Source: an uncultured Psychrobacillus sp.
GTDB lineage: Bacteria; Bacillota; Bacilli; Bacillales_A; Planococcaceae
Length of the DNA stretch: 17,461 bases
Assembly (NCBI GenBank): GCA_934234185.1
Contig: CAKQHO010000072.1
Location: 1 to 17,461 of the forward strand
Reading direction: 5' to 3'
The notes under the pieces are model-generated. The model made no database searches. It was given only the letters and a program-made list of their open reading frames with translations, and had not been told where the DNA came from. How positions within the stretch are numbered: the first letter of the stretch is position 1; every line of letters starts with the position of its first letter. A program made the translations under genes and the position numbers. Shown here one piece after another: positions 6,969 through 13,587 of the stretch.

Positions 6969-7733
6969 ATGAGCACTTTTTTTTCTGAATTAGTGAATAA
7001 GACAATTATAGTAACCGGAGGAAGCAAAGGAATAGGAAAGGACATAGCTTTGACTTTTGCTAAGCTAAAAGCTAATGTCATAATCTCTGGTAGAAGTCAA
7101 CAAGCCTTGAACGAAACGCTCACAGAATTACATGCATTTAATCCAAGATGCATGGCAGTTCAAGGAGACTTGAGCAAGCTTTCAGATGTGCAACATTTAA
7201 TAGAACAAACGGTAAAAGCCTTCGGAACAATTAATGTATTGGTTAATAATGCAGGAGTGAACATTGCAAAGCCAGCATTAGAGGTTACGGAAGAAGATTG
7301 GGATACTGTATTGGATTTAAACTTAAAGTCAGTATTTTTCCTGAGTCAGGCAGCAGCCAGGCACATGATAGATCATAAAGGTGGTAAAATTATTAACATA
7401 GCCTCTCAAATGGCTTTTGTAGGATATTATAAGCGAGCCGCTTATTGCTCCAGCAAGGGCGGCCTGGTACAACTGACAAAGGCACTTGCGGTAGAGTGGG
7501 CAACTGATGGAATTAAAGTAAATGCAGTAGCCCCAACCTTTATTGAAACAGAGTTGACAGCAAAAATGTTCGAGGATGAGGGTTTTAAAAAAGACGTAGA
7601 AAGTCGGATTCTACTGGAAGGTTTGTCACAGCCAAGTGATATATCAGGGGCGGTTCTTTTTCTAGCCTCTAATATGGCAAACTTTATAACTGGTGAAACG
7701 ATTAAGGTCGATGGTGGATGGACTGCAATTTAG
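6969..7733 (+). CDS. Short-chain dehydrogenase/reductase (first of two)
   Basis: A classical SDR that oxidises or reduces a secondary alcohol with NAD(P). Seen directly: cofactor motif TGGSKGIG at 16-23, NNAG at 93-96, the structural/catalytic Asn118 (LDLNLKSVF), Ser146, Tyr159 and Lys163 (YCSSK), and the C-terminal ITGETIKVDGGWTAI. GRS after the second strand, rather than an Asp, suggests NADP preference, but this is weak evidence. It is 254 aa, the normal length. It begins one base after the preceding dehydrogenase gene and uses a ribosome binding site inside it, so the two are translationally linked. The sequence resembles gluconate 5-dehydrogenase-like SDRs in general form; the substrate is unknown and is probably an intermediate of the same pathway. 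Confidence 0.9.
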   Translation: MSTFFSELVNKTIIVTGGSKGIGKDIALTFAKLKANVIISGRSQQALNETLTELHAFNPRCMAVQGDLSKLSDVQHLIEQTVKAFGTINVLVNNAGVNIAKPALEVTEEDWDTVLDLNLKSVFFLSQAAARHMIDHKGGKIINIASQMAFVGYYKRAAYCSSKGGLVQLTKALAVEWATDGIKVNAVAPTFIETELTAKMFEDEGFKKDVESRILLEGLSQPSDISGAVLFLASNMANFITGETIKVDGGWTAI

Positions 7734-7753
7734 TAATATGAGGGGGAAGGGTC

Positions 7754-8518
7754 TTGGAAGGAAAAGTTCTTTTTATTACAGGAGCGGCAAGGGGAATAGG
7801 ATATGATATTGCAAAGGCATTCTTACAGACCGGAGCTAATGTTGTCATATCTGATATTTCTCAAGAAGCTTTGGATGGAGCAGTGAGAACCCTTGGTGGA
7901 AACGTGAAGGGGATAGTTTGTGATGTTACGAAGGAAAAGGATATTGAAAAAGCTATTAACTATACAATAGAGTCATTTGGTAGAATTGACTATTTGGTAA
8001 ACAACGCAGGAATGCAACATGTTTCCTTTATAGAGGATTTTCCAACTGAAAAGTTTGAGCTTCTTTTAAAAATTATGCTAACGGCACCTTTCGTTGCGAT
8101 GAAATATGCTATTCCCCATATGAAGAAACAGAAATTTGGAAGAATTATTAATATGGCCTCTATTAATGGAGTAATAGGATTCTCAGGAAAAGCTGCGTAT
8201 AACTCCGCTAAGCATGGGGTAATTGGTTTAACTAAGGTTGCAGCATTAGAGACGGCTGCCTATGGCATCACTGTTAATGCCATTTGCCCAGGGTATGTAG
8301 ATACTGACCTTGTGCGTAATCAATTCCAAGATTTAGCAAGAACACGTAACATAGAGCTAGAGCAGGTGCTGGAAGAGGTTTTATATCCACTAGTACCCCA
8401 AAAGAGATTATTGGATGTCCAAGAGATTACGGACCTTACTTTATATGTAGCTAGCGAAGCGGCAAAGGGTATGACAGGTCAGGCAATTATTTTAGATGGC
8501 GGATATACAGCGCAATAA
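7754..8518 (+). CDS. 3-hydroxybutyrate-dehydrogenase-like short-chain dehydrogenase
   Basis: An SDR close in pattern to D-3-hydroxybutyrate dehydrogenases: TGAARGIG (9-16), NNAGMQHV (Gln88), Ser136, Lys146, Tyr149, Lys153, Gln190 in the lid, and the family ending KGMTGQAIILDGGYTAQ. In the Pseudomonas enzyme, Gln, His, Lys and Gln side chains hold the substrate carboxylate; here the His position is Asn138 while the other three are kept. The usual tetrad Asn is Met108 (LLLKIMLTAPF). The enzyme therefore likely handles a 3-hydroxy or 2-hydroxy short-chain acid, not necessarily 3-hydroxybutyrate. The TTG start follows GGGGAAGG by 4 bases. It is the last gene of the operon, 20 bp after the previous SDR and followed by a strong terminator. 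B. subtilis also pairs a GntP-type permease (YxjC) with an SDR of this type (YxjF). Confidence 0.88.
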   Translation: MEGKVLFITGAARGIGYDIAKAFLQTGANVVISDISQEALDGAVRTLGGNVKGIVCDVTKEKDIEKAINYTIESFGRIDYLVNNAGMQHVSFIEDFPTEKFELLLKIMLTAPFVAMKYAIPHMKKQKFGRIINMASINGVIGFSGKAAYNSAKHGVIGLTKVAALETAAYGITVNAICPGYVDTDLVRNQFQDLARTRNIELEQVLEEVLYPLVPQKRLLDVQEITDLTLYVASEAAKGMTGQAIILDGGYTAQ

Positions 8519-8522
8519 CGAG

Positions 8523-8562
8523 AGATGTGGAGGTGAATTAAATCACTTCTACATCTTTTTTT
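8523..8562 (+). terminator. Intrinsic terminator of the catabolic operon
   Basis: A 14-bp stem AGATGTGGAGGTGA / TCACTTCTACATCT (two G-U pairs) with loop ATTAAA is followed directly by a run of six T. Confidence 0.88.
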
Positions 8563-8572
8563 AAAAATTGAG

Positions 8573-8604
8573 TGGCTGGGGAACTGCCTTTTCTCCATTT
8601 CCAA
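8573..8604. repeat. Degenerate intergenic repeat, copy 1
   Basis: TGGCTGGGG, then 13 bases, then CCATTTCC. A similar arrangement (TGGCTGGGG, 14 bases, CCATTTC) occurs at 13389-13418 in another intergenic gap. Two copies only are seen, so this is a tentative call. Confidence 0.35.
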
Positions 8605-8785
8605 TTTGCTTGTTCATTAGTTATATATAAAAATTTTAGAGAATCTCCATTAGAAAAGATTTCATGTCGCAATTTTTTTACGCGAAATGTGTTTTCTTCA
8701 TGAGATATAGCCTAACGAATGAAATAACAAATGTGGTCAAGTTGGACCAATTTCCGTCTACTAGTATCGTTCCTTCTCTTTTTCA

Positions 8786-8794
8786 TGTTAAAAT
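8786..8794 (+). promoter_or_regulatory. Extended -10 promoter element ahead of the SEC-C gene
   Basis: TGTTAAAAT fits an extended -10 (TG, one base, TAAAAT). It lies 32 bases before the start codon; no clear -35 box is visible. An imperfect inverted repeat, TGGTC/GACCA, lies further upstream near 8733-8748. Confidence 0.4.
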
Positions 8795-8826
8795 AAGCAC
8801 TTAGCAAAAAAGAAGGAAGTGTTAAT

Positions 8827-9810
8827 ATGGTAGGGCGTAATGAACCTTGTCCATGTGGAAGTGGAAAGAAATTCAAAAAGTGCTGTGAGTCAAAATCGAC
8901 TGTTACTATAGAGGAAGTGCAAACAGAGGAAATAGAAAAAATTCTTCAAGGATTCTATGATGAATATCCAAAAAGAAAGGATATTCCCGCTTTTGCAGAA
9001 ATGGCAAAGGGATGGAAAGAACAATTAAGCTCTTACATAGAAGAGGAAATGATAGAAGCAATCGTATTAGACGAATTCTTTTTTCATTACCGAAAGGATA
9101 TTTGGAGCGAGTATTTAGAGAAACAAAGTAAGAAAGTAGCAAGACCATCAACTTTAGAGACATTAAAGGGATGGACAGAGCCACGCGCATTTATAGGAGA
9201 AGTGTTAGAGGTAAAGGAAGACTATTTAACCGTTCGCAATATATTTGAAGATGAAAGAATTTCTTTGAGAAGAGAAAGTGAAAAACCAGTACCAGTAGGT
9301 ATGTTTGTATATAGTTTTATATTGCCGGAAAGTAGTAAAAAGCAAGGGGATTATTTGGCTATTTCCAGTCTAATCTTTATTCCAGTCGATCATAAAGCTA
9401 CATTTGATCAGTTCGCTCAACAGTTTGTAGAGACTGCTCAATCACTAGAGGAATTCTTAAAAGAAAATGAATTGCAAATGTGGAGAACTTTAGGAGAGAA
9501 TGGCTACGAGGGAGGAGAGTATACCTTTTTCGAAGCTGGAGTCCTAAGAAAAGCGATAAAGTTTTTAGAAGCACATCAGAGAGACTATTTACCTTTAGTA
9601 GTGGCGGTAGAAGATTATCTGTTTGAAAAACAACCAAATGCTCGTAAGGATGTAGCTATTGCTGCAGGAGCTATTCGATATGGTCAGGAATTTGGGTTGT
9701 TTGAATCACTTCACCTTACTGTAAAAGAAATAGCAGAGGAATTTGAGGTATCCACATCCTCTTTAACTAAATACTATCAAGAGCTCAAGGACTATCACGG
9801 GCAAAAGTAA
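8827..9810 (+). CDS. SEC-C metal-binding protein with C-terminal helix-turn-helix
   Basis: The first 20 residues are a SEC-C zinc motif: Cys8, Cys10, Cys19 and Cys20 in NEPCPCGSGKKFKKCC. In SecA and many other proteins this motif is C-terminal; here it opens the protein. Residues ~25-290 are charged and mostly helical, with a beta-rich stretch around 120-180 (FIGEVLEVKEDYLTVRN), and I do not recognise a catalytic motif. The last ~30 residues (LTVKEIAEEFEVSTSSLTKYY) read as a helix-turn-helix, suggesting nucleic-acid binding. ATG 8827 follows AGAAGGAAG by a normal distance. It is a single-gene unit with its own promoter and terminator, in a cytosolic protein without signal peptide. The function is unknown; a regulatory or ribosome-linked role is only a guess. 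Confidence 0.85.
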   Translation: MVGRNEPCPCGSGKKFKKCCESKSTVTIEEVQTEEIEKILQGFYDEYPKRKDIPAFAEMAKGWKEQLSSYIEEEMIEAIVLDEFFFHYRKDIWSEYLEKQSKKVARPSTLETLKGWTEPRAFIGEVLEVKEDYLTVRNIFEDERISLRRESEKPVPVGMFVYSFILPESSKKQGDYLAISSLIFIPVDHKATFDQFAQQFVETAQSLEEFLKENELQMWRTLGENGYEGGEYTFFEAGVLRKAIKFLEAHQRDYLPLVVAVEDYLFEKQPNARKDVAIAAGAIRYGQEFGLFESLHLTVKEIAEEFEVSTSSLTKYYQELKDYHGQK

Positions 9811-9812
9811 TG

Positions 9813-9848
9813 GCAAGGGAGAGTGAAAACTCTTCCTTGCTTTTTTTT
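9813..9848 (+). terminator. Intrinsic terminator after the SEC-C gene
   Basis: A 12-bp stem GCAAGGGAGAGT / ACTCTTCCTTGC (one G-U pair), GAAA loop and eight T. Confidence 0.92.
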
Positions 9849-9952
9849 AGGAAGACTTATGTTTAGGTTACTTTGAAGCTTACTATGTATCACAAAAAAT
9901 ATGTATTACTAAAATATACTGTGTTCTCGGATTGTTATACGAAAGCATACAT

Positions 9953-9977
9953 GTTTAGCTGCTCCAAAAAAGGATAA
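9953..9977 (+). promoter_or_regulatory. Possible SigB-type promoter
   Basis: GTTTAG, a 13-bp gap, then GGATAA, against the SigB consensus GTTTAA-N12-14-GGGTAT (5 of 6 and 4 of 6 matches). It lies about 30 bases ahead of the small acidic protein gene. Confidence 0.35.
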
Positions 9978-10007
9978 ACAGATAGAAATAAGAGAGAGGT
10001 GATTTGG

Positions 10008-10256
10008 ATGAAGAAGCATAAAGATGAAGAAAAGTTTGATTTTGATAAAAACCCTGGTAAAAATAACAATCCCGGCGGTTTAATAGATAACCCAGACGAT
10101 TTAGATACAGAAAAAGAAAGTATTTTTGATCAGCACGAAGATATGCAGACAGTTGATCCTATTCCAATGGAGGAGTTAAACGAAAAAGTAAGAGATGAAA
10201 AAAATCATTCATCTACGAAGAACACCTCCTCCACAGATAAACGCTATCCAGGGTAA
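10008..10256 (+). CDS. Small acidic hydrophilic protein, unknown function
   Basis: An 82-residue, strongly charged protein with no hydrophobic segment, signal peptide or Cys. It opens with KKHKDEEKFDFDKNPG, has an Asn/Gly/Pro patch (NNNPGGLIDNPDD) and a Ser/Thr-rich tail (HSSTKNTSSTDKRYPG). The composition suggests an intrinsically disordered cytosolic protein. The ATG at 10008 is spaced 8 bases from GAGAGGTG; a GTG three codons earlier lies inside that ribosome binding site and is rejected. The gene is followed after 59 bp by the YusW-like lipoprotein gene with no terminator between, so the two are probably co-transcribed, possibly under SigB. I do not recognise a family. Confidence 0.75.
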   Translation: MKKHKDEEKFDFDKNPGKNNNPGGLIDNPDDLDTEKESIFDQHEDMQTVDPIPMEELNEKVRDEKNHSSTKNTSSTDKRYPG

Positions 10257-10315
10257 TGTTTAATTACCTAAACCTAAGACCATAATGGTTATAAGAAGTT
10301 TAGAGGAGTGATAAA

Positions 10316-10750
10316 ATGGTTACTATTAAAAAGCTACTAATTCCTACGAGCTTATTTATCGGCTTAGGCTTAGCTGGATGTGGTGATGAAGAAACTCTTA
10401 GTGAACCCTTAACTAAGGAAACTGTAGAAAGTGAATTCGGTTTTGTTTCTTTTGATTTAGATATTGATACAGCTGAAACAAGAGATGCAGTGGAAGCTTC
10501 TTTTGATATGGATGCTAAGGAAACAGAAGCAGAATATGTCAATCGAATAGAATCAAAAGAATTATATGGTGATGACGCCTATAATTATTTAAAGCCAATT
10601 TTTAAGAACCTAAATCTTCAAAAGAATATGGAGCAGGAAGAGGTTATTAAAAAAGTACTTAAGGAATTCAATGTAAGTGATTATGTAGAATTTGAATTAG
10701 ATATAGAGTATGAAGATGGTTCAGAAACAGAGTATCGAGATAAAAAATAA
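10316..10750 (+). CDS. YusW-like lipoprotein
   Basis: A secreted, membrane-anchored lipoprotein of 144 aa. The signal peptide (KK, then LLIPTSLFIGLGLAGC) ends in a lipobox LAGC with the lipidated Cys22. The mature part is acidic and compact: a strand FVSFDLDIDT, a helical stretch around EAEYVNRIESKELYGDDAYNYL without the run being interrupted, and a closing strand EFELDIEYEDGSETEYRDKK. This arrangement matches, as I recall it, the YusW-like family of Bacillus lipoproteins, whose function is unknown. AGAGGAG at 10302-10308 precedes the ATG. It is the second gene of a probable two-gene unit and is followed by a terminator. Confidence 0.82.
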   Translation: MVTIKKLLIPTSLFIGLGLAGCGDEETLSEPLTKETVESEFGFVSFDLDIDTAETRDAVEASFDMDAKETEAEYVNRIESKELYGDDAYNYLKPIFKNLNLQKNMEQEEVIKKVLKEFNVSDYVEFELDIEYEDGSETEYRDKK

Positions 10751-10762
10751 GCAATTATTGAA

Positions 10763-10797
10763 GGCAGCTAAGAAAGATACTTTCTTAGCTGTCTTTT
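10763..10797 (+). terminator. Intrinsic terminator after the YusW-like gene
   Basis: A perfect 12-bp stem CAGCTAAGAAAG / CTTTCTTAGCTG (extendable by two pairs) with a 3-base loop, followed by CTTTT. Confidence 0.85.
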
Positions 10798-10849
10798 ACT
10801 TTTAAAGCTATCTAACATTATTACAAAGAAGTTAAAGATTTATAAATAG

Positions 10850-10875
10850 GTTAGTAATCTTCCAAGTATGGGTAA
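10850..10875 (+). promoter_or_regulatory. Probable SigB-type promoter of the stress-protein gene
   Basis: GTTAGT (10850-10855), a 14-bp gap, then GGGTAA (10870-10875). The -10 matches the SigB GGGTAT at 5 of 6 positions; the -35 is weaker. A 10-bp palindrome, TAAGTACTTA (10884-10893), lies just downstream. The gene it serves is of a SigB-regulon family in B. subtilis. Confidence 0.45.
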
Positions 10876-10918
10876 ATAAGTATTAAGTACTTACGCTTAA
10901 AAACAAGGAGGATATTAA

Positions 10919-11767
10919 ATGAATATGAAAAGCAACAGACGAATTGAGATAGCTCATTCACAGGATGAAATATTTGAAAAGCTAGAGCTCCTACAAACAG
11001 AGGGGTATTCGGAAAGTGATATTCATGTCATCTCAAAGGAACGAGGAGATTTAAGCACACTGAGTAGACATACGGATGTTTCTACTCATGAGGCGGGCTC
11101 TATGATGGATACTTTCAAATCCTGGTTTACTGGAGAAACAGCTATTTCAGAAGGATTGAAGAATCTAGACTTAAGCGAGGAAGAAACAGAGCGTTATACG
11201 AGAGAGGTAGCTAGTGGCGGTATAGTTTTATATACAGATGTTCTAACACATGCCTATCAAGAAACTGCAGCAACTTCAGCTACTACGGACCCATCTTTGT
11301 TAGGAGGACATACTAACTCTGTTGGAACTGATTTAGTGGAAAAGCGCTTCACAGAAACCGAAGAACCACTAAGTGATATAGCAAAAGAAGAGGGTTTTAC
11401 ACCGTCTACTAATGAATTCGTAAATGAAACAGATGGTCGATTAGATGAGCCACAGGATCGTTTTGAAAGAGGAGAGAGCTTTCAAACAGACCCTATACTA
11501 GCTAAAGAAACAAACCATATTGGTCATTCTATGGAAGAGGACACATTAAAGAGGAATAAGAGACCATATCTTGATGAAAGTTTGCCATTAGAAGAAAGAG
11601 CATATGGCACACACTCTCCTGGGGCAGATCCCAATTTAGGGCCAGCTGCTTTCAGTGATCCAGAAGTAGAAAGAGCTACGAAAGAAGAAGACGGAGAAGA
11701 AGTAAAATATGAAAGAGCAAAAAAACTAGAAGAAACTAATCCTATGAAGCGAATGGATTTAAAATAA
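10919..11767 (+). CDS. YflT-like general stress protein
   Basis: A cytosolic stress protein of 282 aa. Residues ~5-105 match the YflT (general stress protein 17M-type) domain: RRIEIAHSQDEIFEKLELL, then YSESDIHVISKERGDL, a TFKSWFTGE segment and GGIVLYTDV at its end. Residues ~110-282 form a long, hydrophilic tail rich in Glu, Asp, Thr and Pro with no recognisable fold, longer than the domain alone needs; it is likely disordered. No signal peptide or membrane segment is seen. The ribosome binding site AAGGAGG (10905-10911) is near perfect. It stands alone with its own SigB-like promoter and terminator, which fits the SigB control known for B. subtilis yflT. The biochemical role of the family is not known. 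Confidence 0.88.
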   Translation: MNMKSNRRIEIAHSQDEIFEKLELLQTEGYSESDIHVISKERGDLSTLSRHTDVSTHEAGSMMDTFKSWFTGETAISEGLKNLDLSEEETERYTREVASGGIVLYTDVLTHAYQETAATSATTDPSLLGGHTNSVGTDLVEKRFTETEEPLSDIAKEEGFTPSTNEFVNETDGRLDEPQDRFERGESFQTDPILAKETNHIGHSMEEDTLKRNKRPYLDESLPLEERAYGTHSPGADPNLGPAAFSDPEVERATKEEDGEEVKYERAKKLEETNPMKRMDLK

Positions 11768-11773
11768 TATATT

Positions 11774-11802
11774 AGCCCCTCTGATAGAGGGGCTTTGTGT
11801 TT
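11774..11802 (+). terminator. Intrinsic terminator after the stress-protein gene
   Basis: A 9-bp GC-rich stem AGCCCCTCT / AGAGGGGCT with loop GAT, followed by TTGTGTTT. Confidence 0.88.
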
Positions 11803-11842
11803 ATAGAATAAAAGGATAAGATATGGAAAGGGGGGAATGAGA

Positions 11843-12418
11843 ATGGATTTTGTAGCATTGGATTTTGAAACGGCAAATAGCTCAAGGTCAAGCGTATGCT
11901 CAGTAGGATTAGTAGTAGTCAAAAATGGGGATATACAAGAAGAAATTCATACATTGATTAATCCGTTAAGTGAGTTTCATTATTTTAATACACGTATACA
12001 TGGAATAACAGAAGATATGGTAAGGGATTCGCCTACCTTTGAGGAATTTTGGCCAGATTTTAAGGGATATATGGAGAATCAAACGCTTATTGCTCATAAT
12101 GCTAGTTTTGATATCGGAGTTCTGAGAGAGTCTATTACGAAATGTCATGAAAAACATCCTGACTTTTTATATGCTTGTTCATACAGAATTTCTAAAAAAG
12201 TATGGCCAGAATTATATAATCATAAGCTCTCCACCGTATCGAGCCATTTAGGTATTCCATTAAAACATCATGACGCCTTAGAGGATGCAAGAGCAGCAGC
12301 TATTATAACAATGGAAGCAATGAAACAAACCAATACATCTTCTATAGAGGAGTTATCAAAGCTTCATAAAATAAAGCTTCATAATTTTATATTACCGTTG
12401 AAACAGGCAACACGTTAA
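11843..12418 (+). CDS. DEDDh-type 3'-5' exonuclease (DNA polymerase III epsilon-like)
   Basis: A single-domain exonuclease of 191 aa from the DnaQ-like RNase T/epsilon superfamily. The three exonuclease motifs are visible: ExoI FVALDFETAN (Asp7, Glu9), ExoII LIAHNASFDIGVL, and ExoIII HHDALEDARAA with the His and Asp of the DEDDh type. The metal-binding acidic residues are all present, so it should be active in trimming DNA or RNA ends. It lacks the helicase or polymerase fusions seen in some relatives. Start: ATG 11843 is 8 bases from AGGGGG (11829-11834); an in-frame ATG two codons earlier (11837) is too close to it. It is transcribed alone or together with the hydrolase gene 68 bp downstream. 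Confidence 0.9.
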   Translation: MDFVALDFETANSSRSSVCSVGLVVVKNGDIQEEIHTLINPLSEFHYFNTRIHGITEDMVRDSPTFEEFWPDFKGYMENQTLIAHNASFDIGVLRESITKCHEKHPDFLYACSYRISKKVWPELYNHKLSTVSSHLGIPLKHHDALEDARAAAIITMEAMKQTNTSSIEELSKLHKIKLHNFILPLKQATR

Positions 12419-12486
12419 ATAGAGACGTATAATTTTATAATAGAAGTGAGAACCTAGCTGTGAGTACATGAAAAGAGGGATGAAGA

Positions 12487-13344
12487 ATGGGAAAGTCAAT
12501 GTCTTATGGAGATGATTATAAGTATATCCCTACAACTTCTGTTGCTAGCGGTTCAGGGATACAGTTAATGCCAGATGTATATTCTCATACTATACAAATT
12601 GTTAATATTTGCTTAGTTGGTGACGAAGAAAGCTTTGTCTTAGTGGACGCGGGTATGCCAAAATCAGCGGAGAAAATTTTAGAAACGATAGAAGAACACT
12701 TTGGTGAAAATAAAAGACCAGAAGCAATAATACTGACACATGGCCACTTCGATCATGTAGGTGGCATTATAGAGCTAGTGGAAAAATGGAAAATTCCAGT
12801 GTATGCACATCCACTAGAATTGCCATTTTTAACTGGAAAGAAAAGTTATCCAGAGGCAGATCCTTCGGTAGAGGGAGGCATGGTTTCAAAAATGTCTGGA
12901 ATGTTTCCACGAGAGCCCATTAATCTTGGAGAATATGTAAGAGAGCTACCGGCAAGTGGAACTGTACCACATATGCCTGGCTTTAAATGGTATCACACAC
13001 CTGGTCATTCTCCAGGCCATGTATCTCTTTTCCGTGCTTCTGATGGAGTTCTTATTGCAGGTGACGCTTTTGTAACAGTGAAGCAAGAGTATCTTTACAA
13101 GGTACTGACTCAAGAGCAAGAGATTAGTGGACCACCAAGATACTTAACTACAGATTGGGTTGCTGCTAAAAATTCTGTAATTTTATTAGAAAACCTTAAG
13201 CCTAAAATAGCGATAACAGGTCATGGACTGCCAATGAGTGGAGATGTATTGACCAGTAACCTTCATTTACTTGTAACAGAATTTGAAAGAATTGCAAAAC
13301 CTTCTCATGGAAGGTATGTAGATGATTCTAAAAAAAGAAGCTGA
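12487..13344 (+). CDS. Metallo-beta-lactamase-fold hydrolase
   Basis: A zinc hydrolase of 285 aa with the motif THGHFDHVGG (His85, His87, Asp89, His90). Further metal ligands are likely the His in WYHTPGHSPGHVSLF, the Asp in LIAGDAF and the His in ITGHGLPMSG. No signal peptide is present, so it acts in the cytosol. The GHSPGH and GDAF patterns are shared by glyoxalase II-like and other general MBL-fold enzymes; the substrate cannot be deduced. Length is slightly over the minimal fold, with extra loops around 110-150. ATG 12487 follows GAGGGA (12475-12480) by 6 bases. The gap from the exonuclease gene holds two overlapping TATAAT-like boxes (12428-12433 and 12436-12441) without a clear -35. 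The stop codon lies within the loop of the following terminator. Confidence 0.9.
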   Translation: MGKSMSYGDDYKYIPTTSVASGSGIQLMPDVYSHTIQIVNICLVGDEESFVLVDAGMPKSAEKILETIEEHFGENKRPEAIILTHGHFDHVGGIIELVEKWKIPVYAHPLELPFLTGKKSYPEADPSVEGGMVSKMSGMFPREPINLGEYVRELPASGTVPHMPGFKWYHTPGHSPGHVSLFRASDGVLIAGDAFVTVKQEYLYKVLTQEQEISGPPRYLTTDWVAAKNSVILLENLKPKIAITGHGLPMSGDVLTSNLHLLVTEFERIAKPSHGRYVDDSKKRS

Positions 13345-13360
13345 TAAGGCTTCTTTTTTT
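13330..13360 (+). terminator. Intrinsic terminator overlapping the hydrolase stop codon
   Basis: AAAAAAAGAAGC pairs with GCTTCTTTTTTT around a 7-base loop that contains the TGA stop. The A-run and T-run make it a candidate for both strands. Confidence 0.8.
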
Positions 13361-13386
13361 ATATAAGAAAGTAGGGGGCAATGGGA

Positions 13387-13419
13387 AATGGCTGGGGGCT
13401 TTCTCCGCTCCCCATTTCT
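13387..13419. repeat. Degenerate intergenic repeat, copy 2
   Basis: GAAATGGCTGGGGG and CTCCCCATTTC form an imperfect inverted repeat. TGGCTGGGG and CCATTTC with 14 bases between recur in the copy at 8573-8604 with 13 bases between. Confidence 0.35.
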
Positions 13420-13587
13420 ATGGTTTTCAGTTTCAACGCTTTGCCCTCTCGATGTCAAATGGGTACAGAAAGCTTATCAGGCTGAAAATGTGGATATTCT
13501 CTTGTAGCTTGAGTAATAGAGATCAGTAGAGATGTCTTTTTCGAAGTTGAAACCTAAATAAGTTATTATTATTCACTCCTTTACATC

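Noticed and set aside
10300..10542. Minus-strand frame antisense to the YusW-like gene
   Set aside because: Repetitive Ser-rich shadow of the acidic lipoprotein; no ribosome binding site and the plus-strand lipobox gene explains the region.
13267..13458. Minus-strand 63-codon frame over the hydrolase 3' end and repeat
   Set aside because: It crosses a terminator and part of a real gene, with no ribosome binding site; its protein-like look comes from the repeat.
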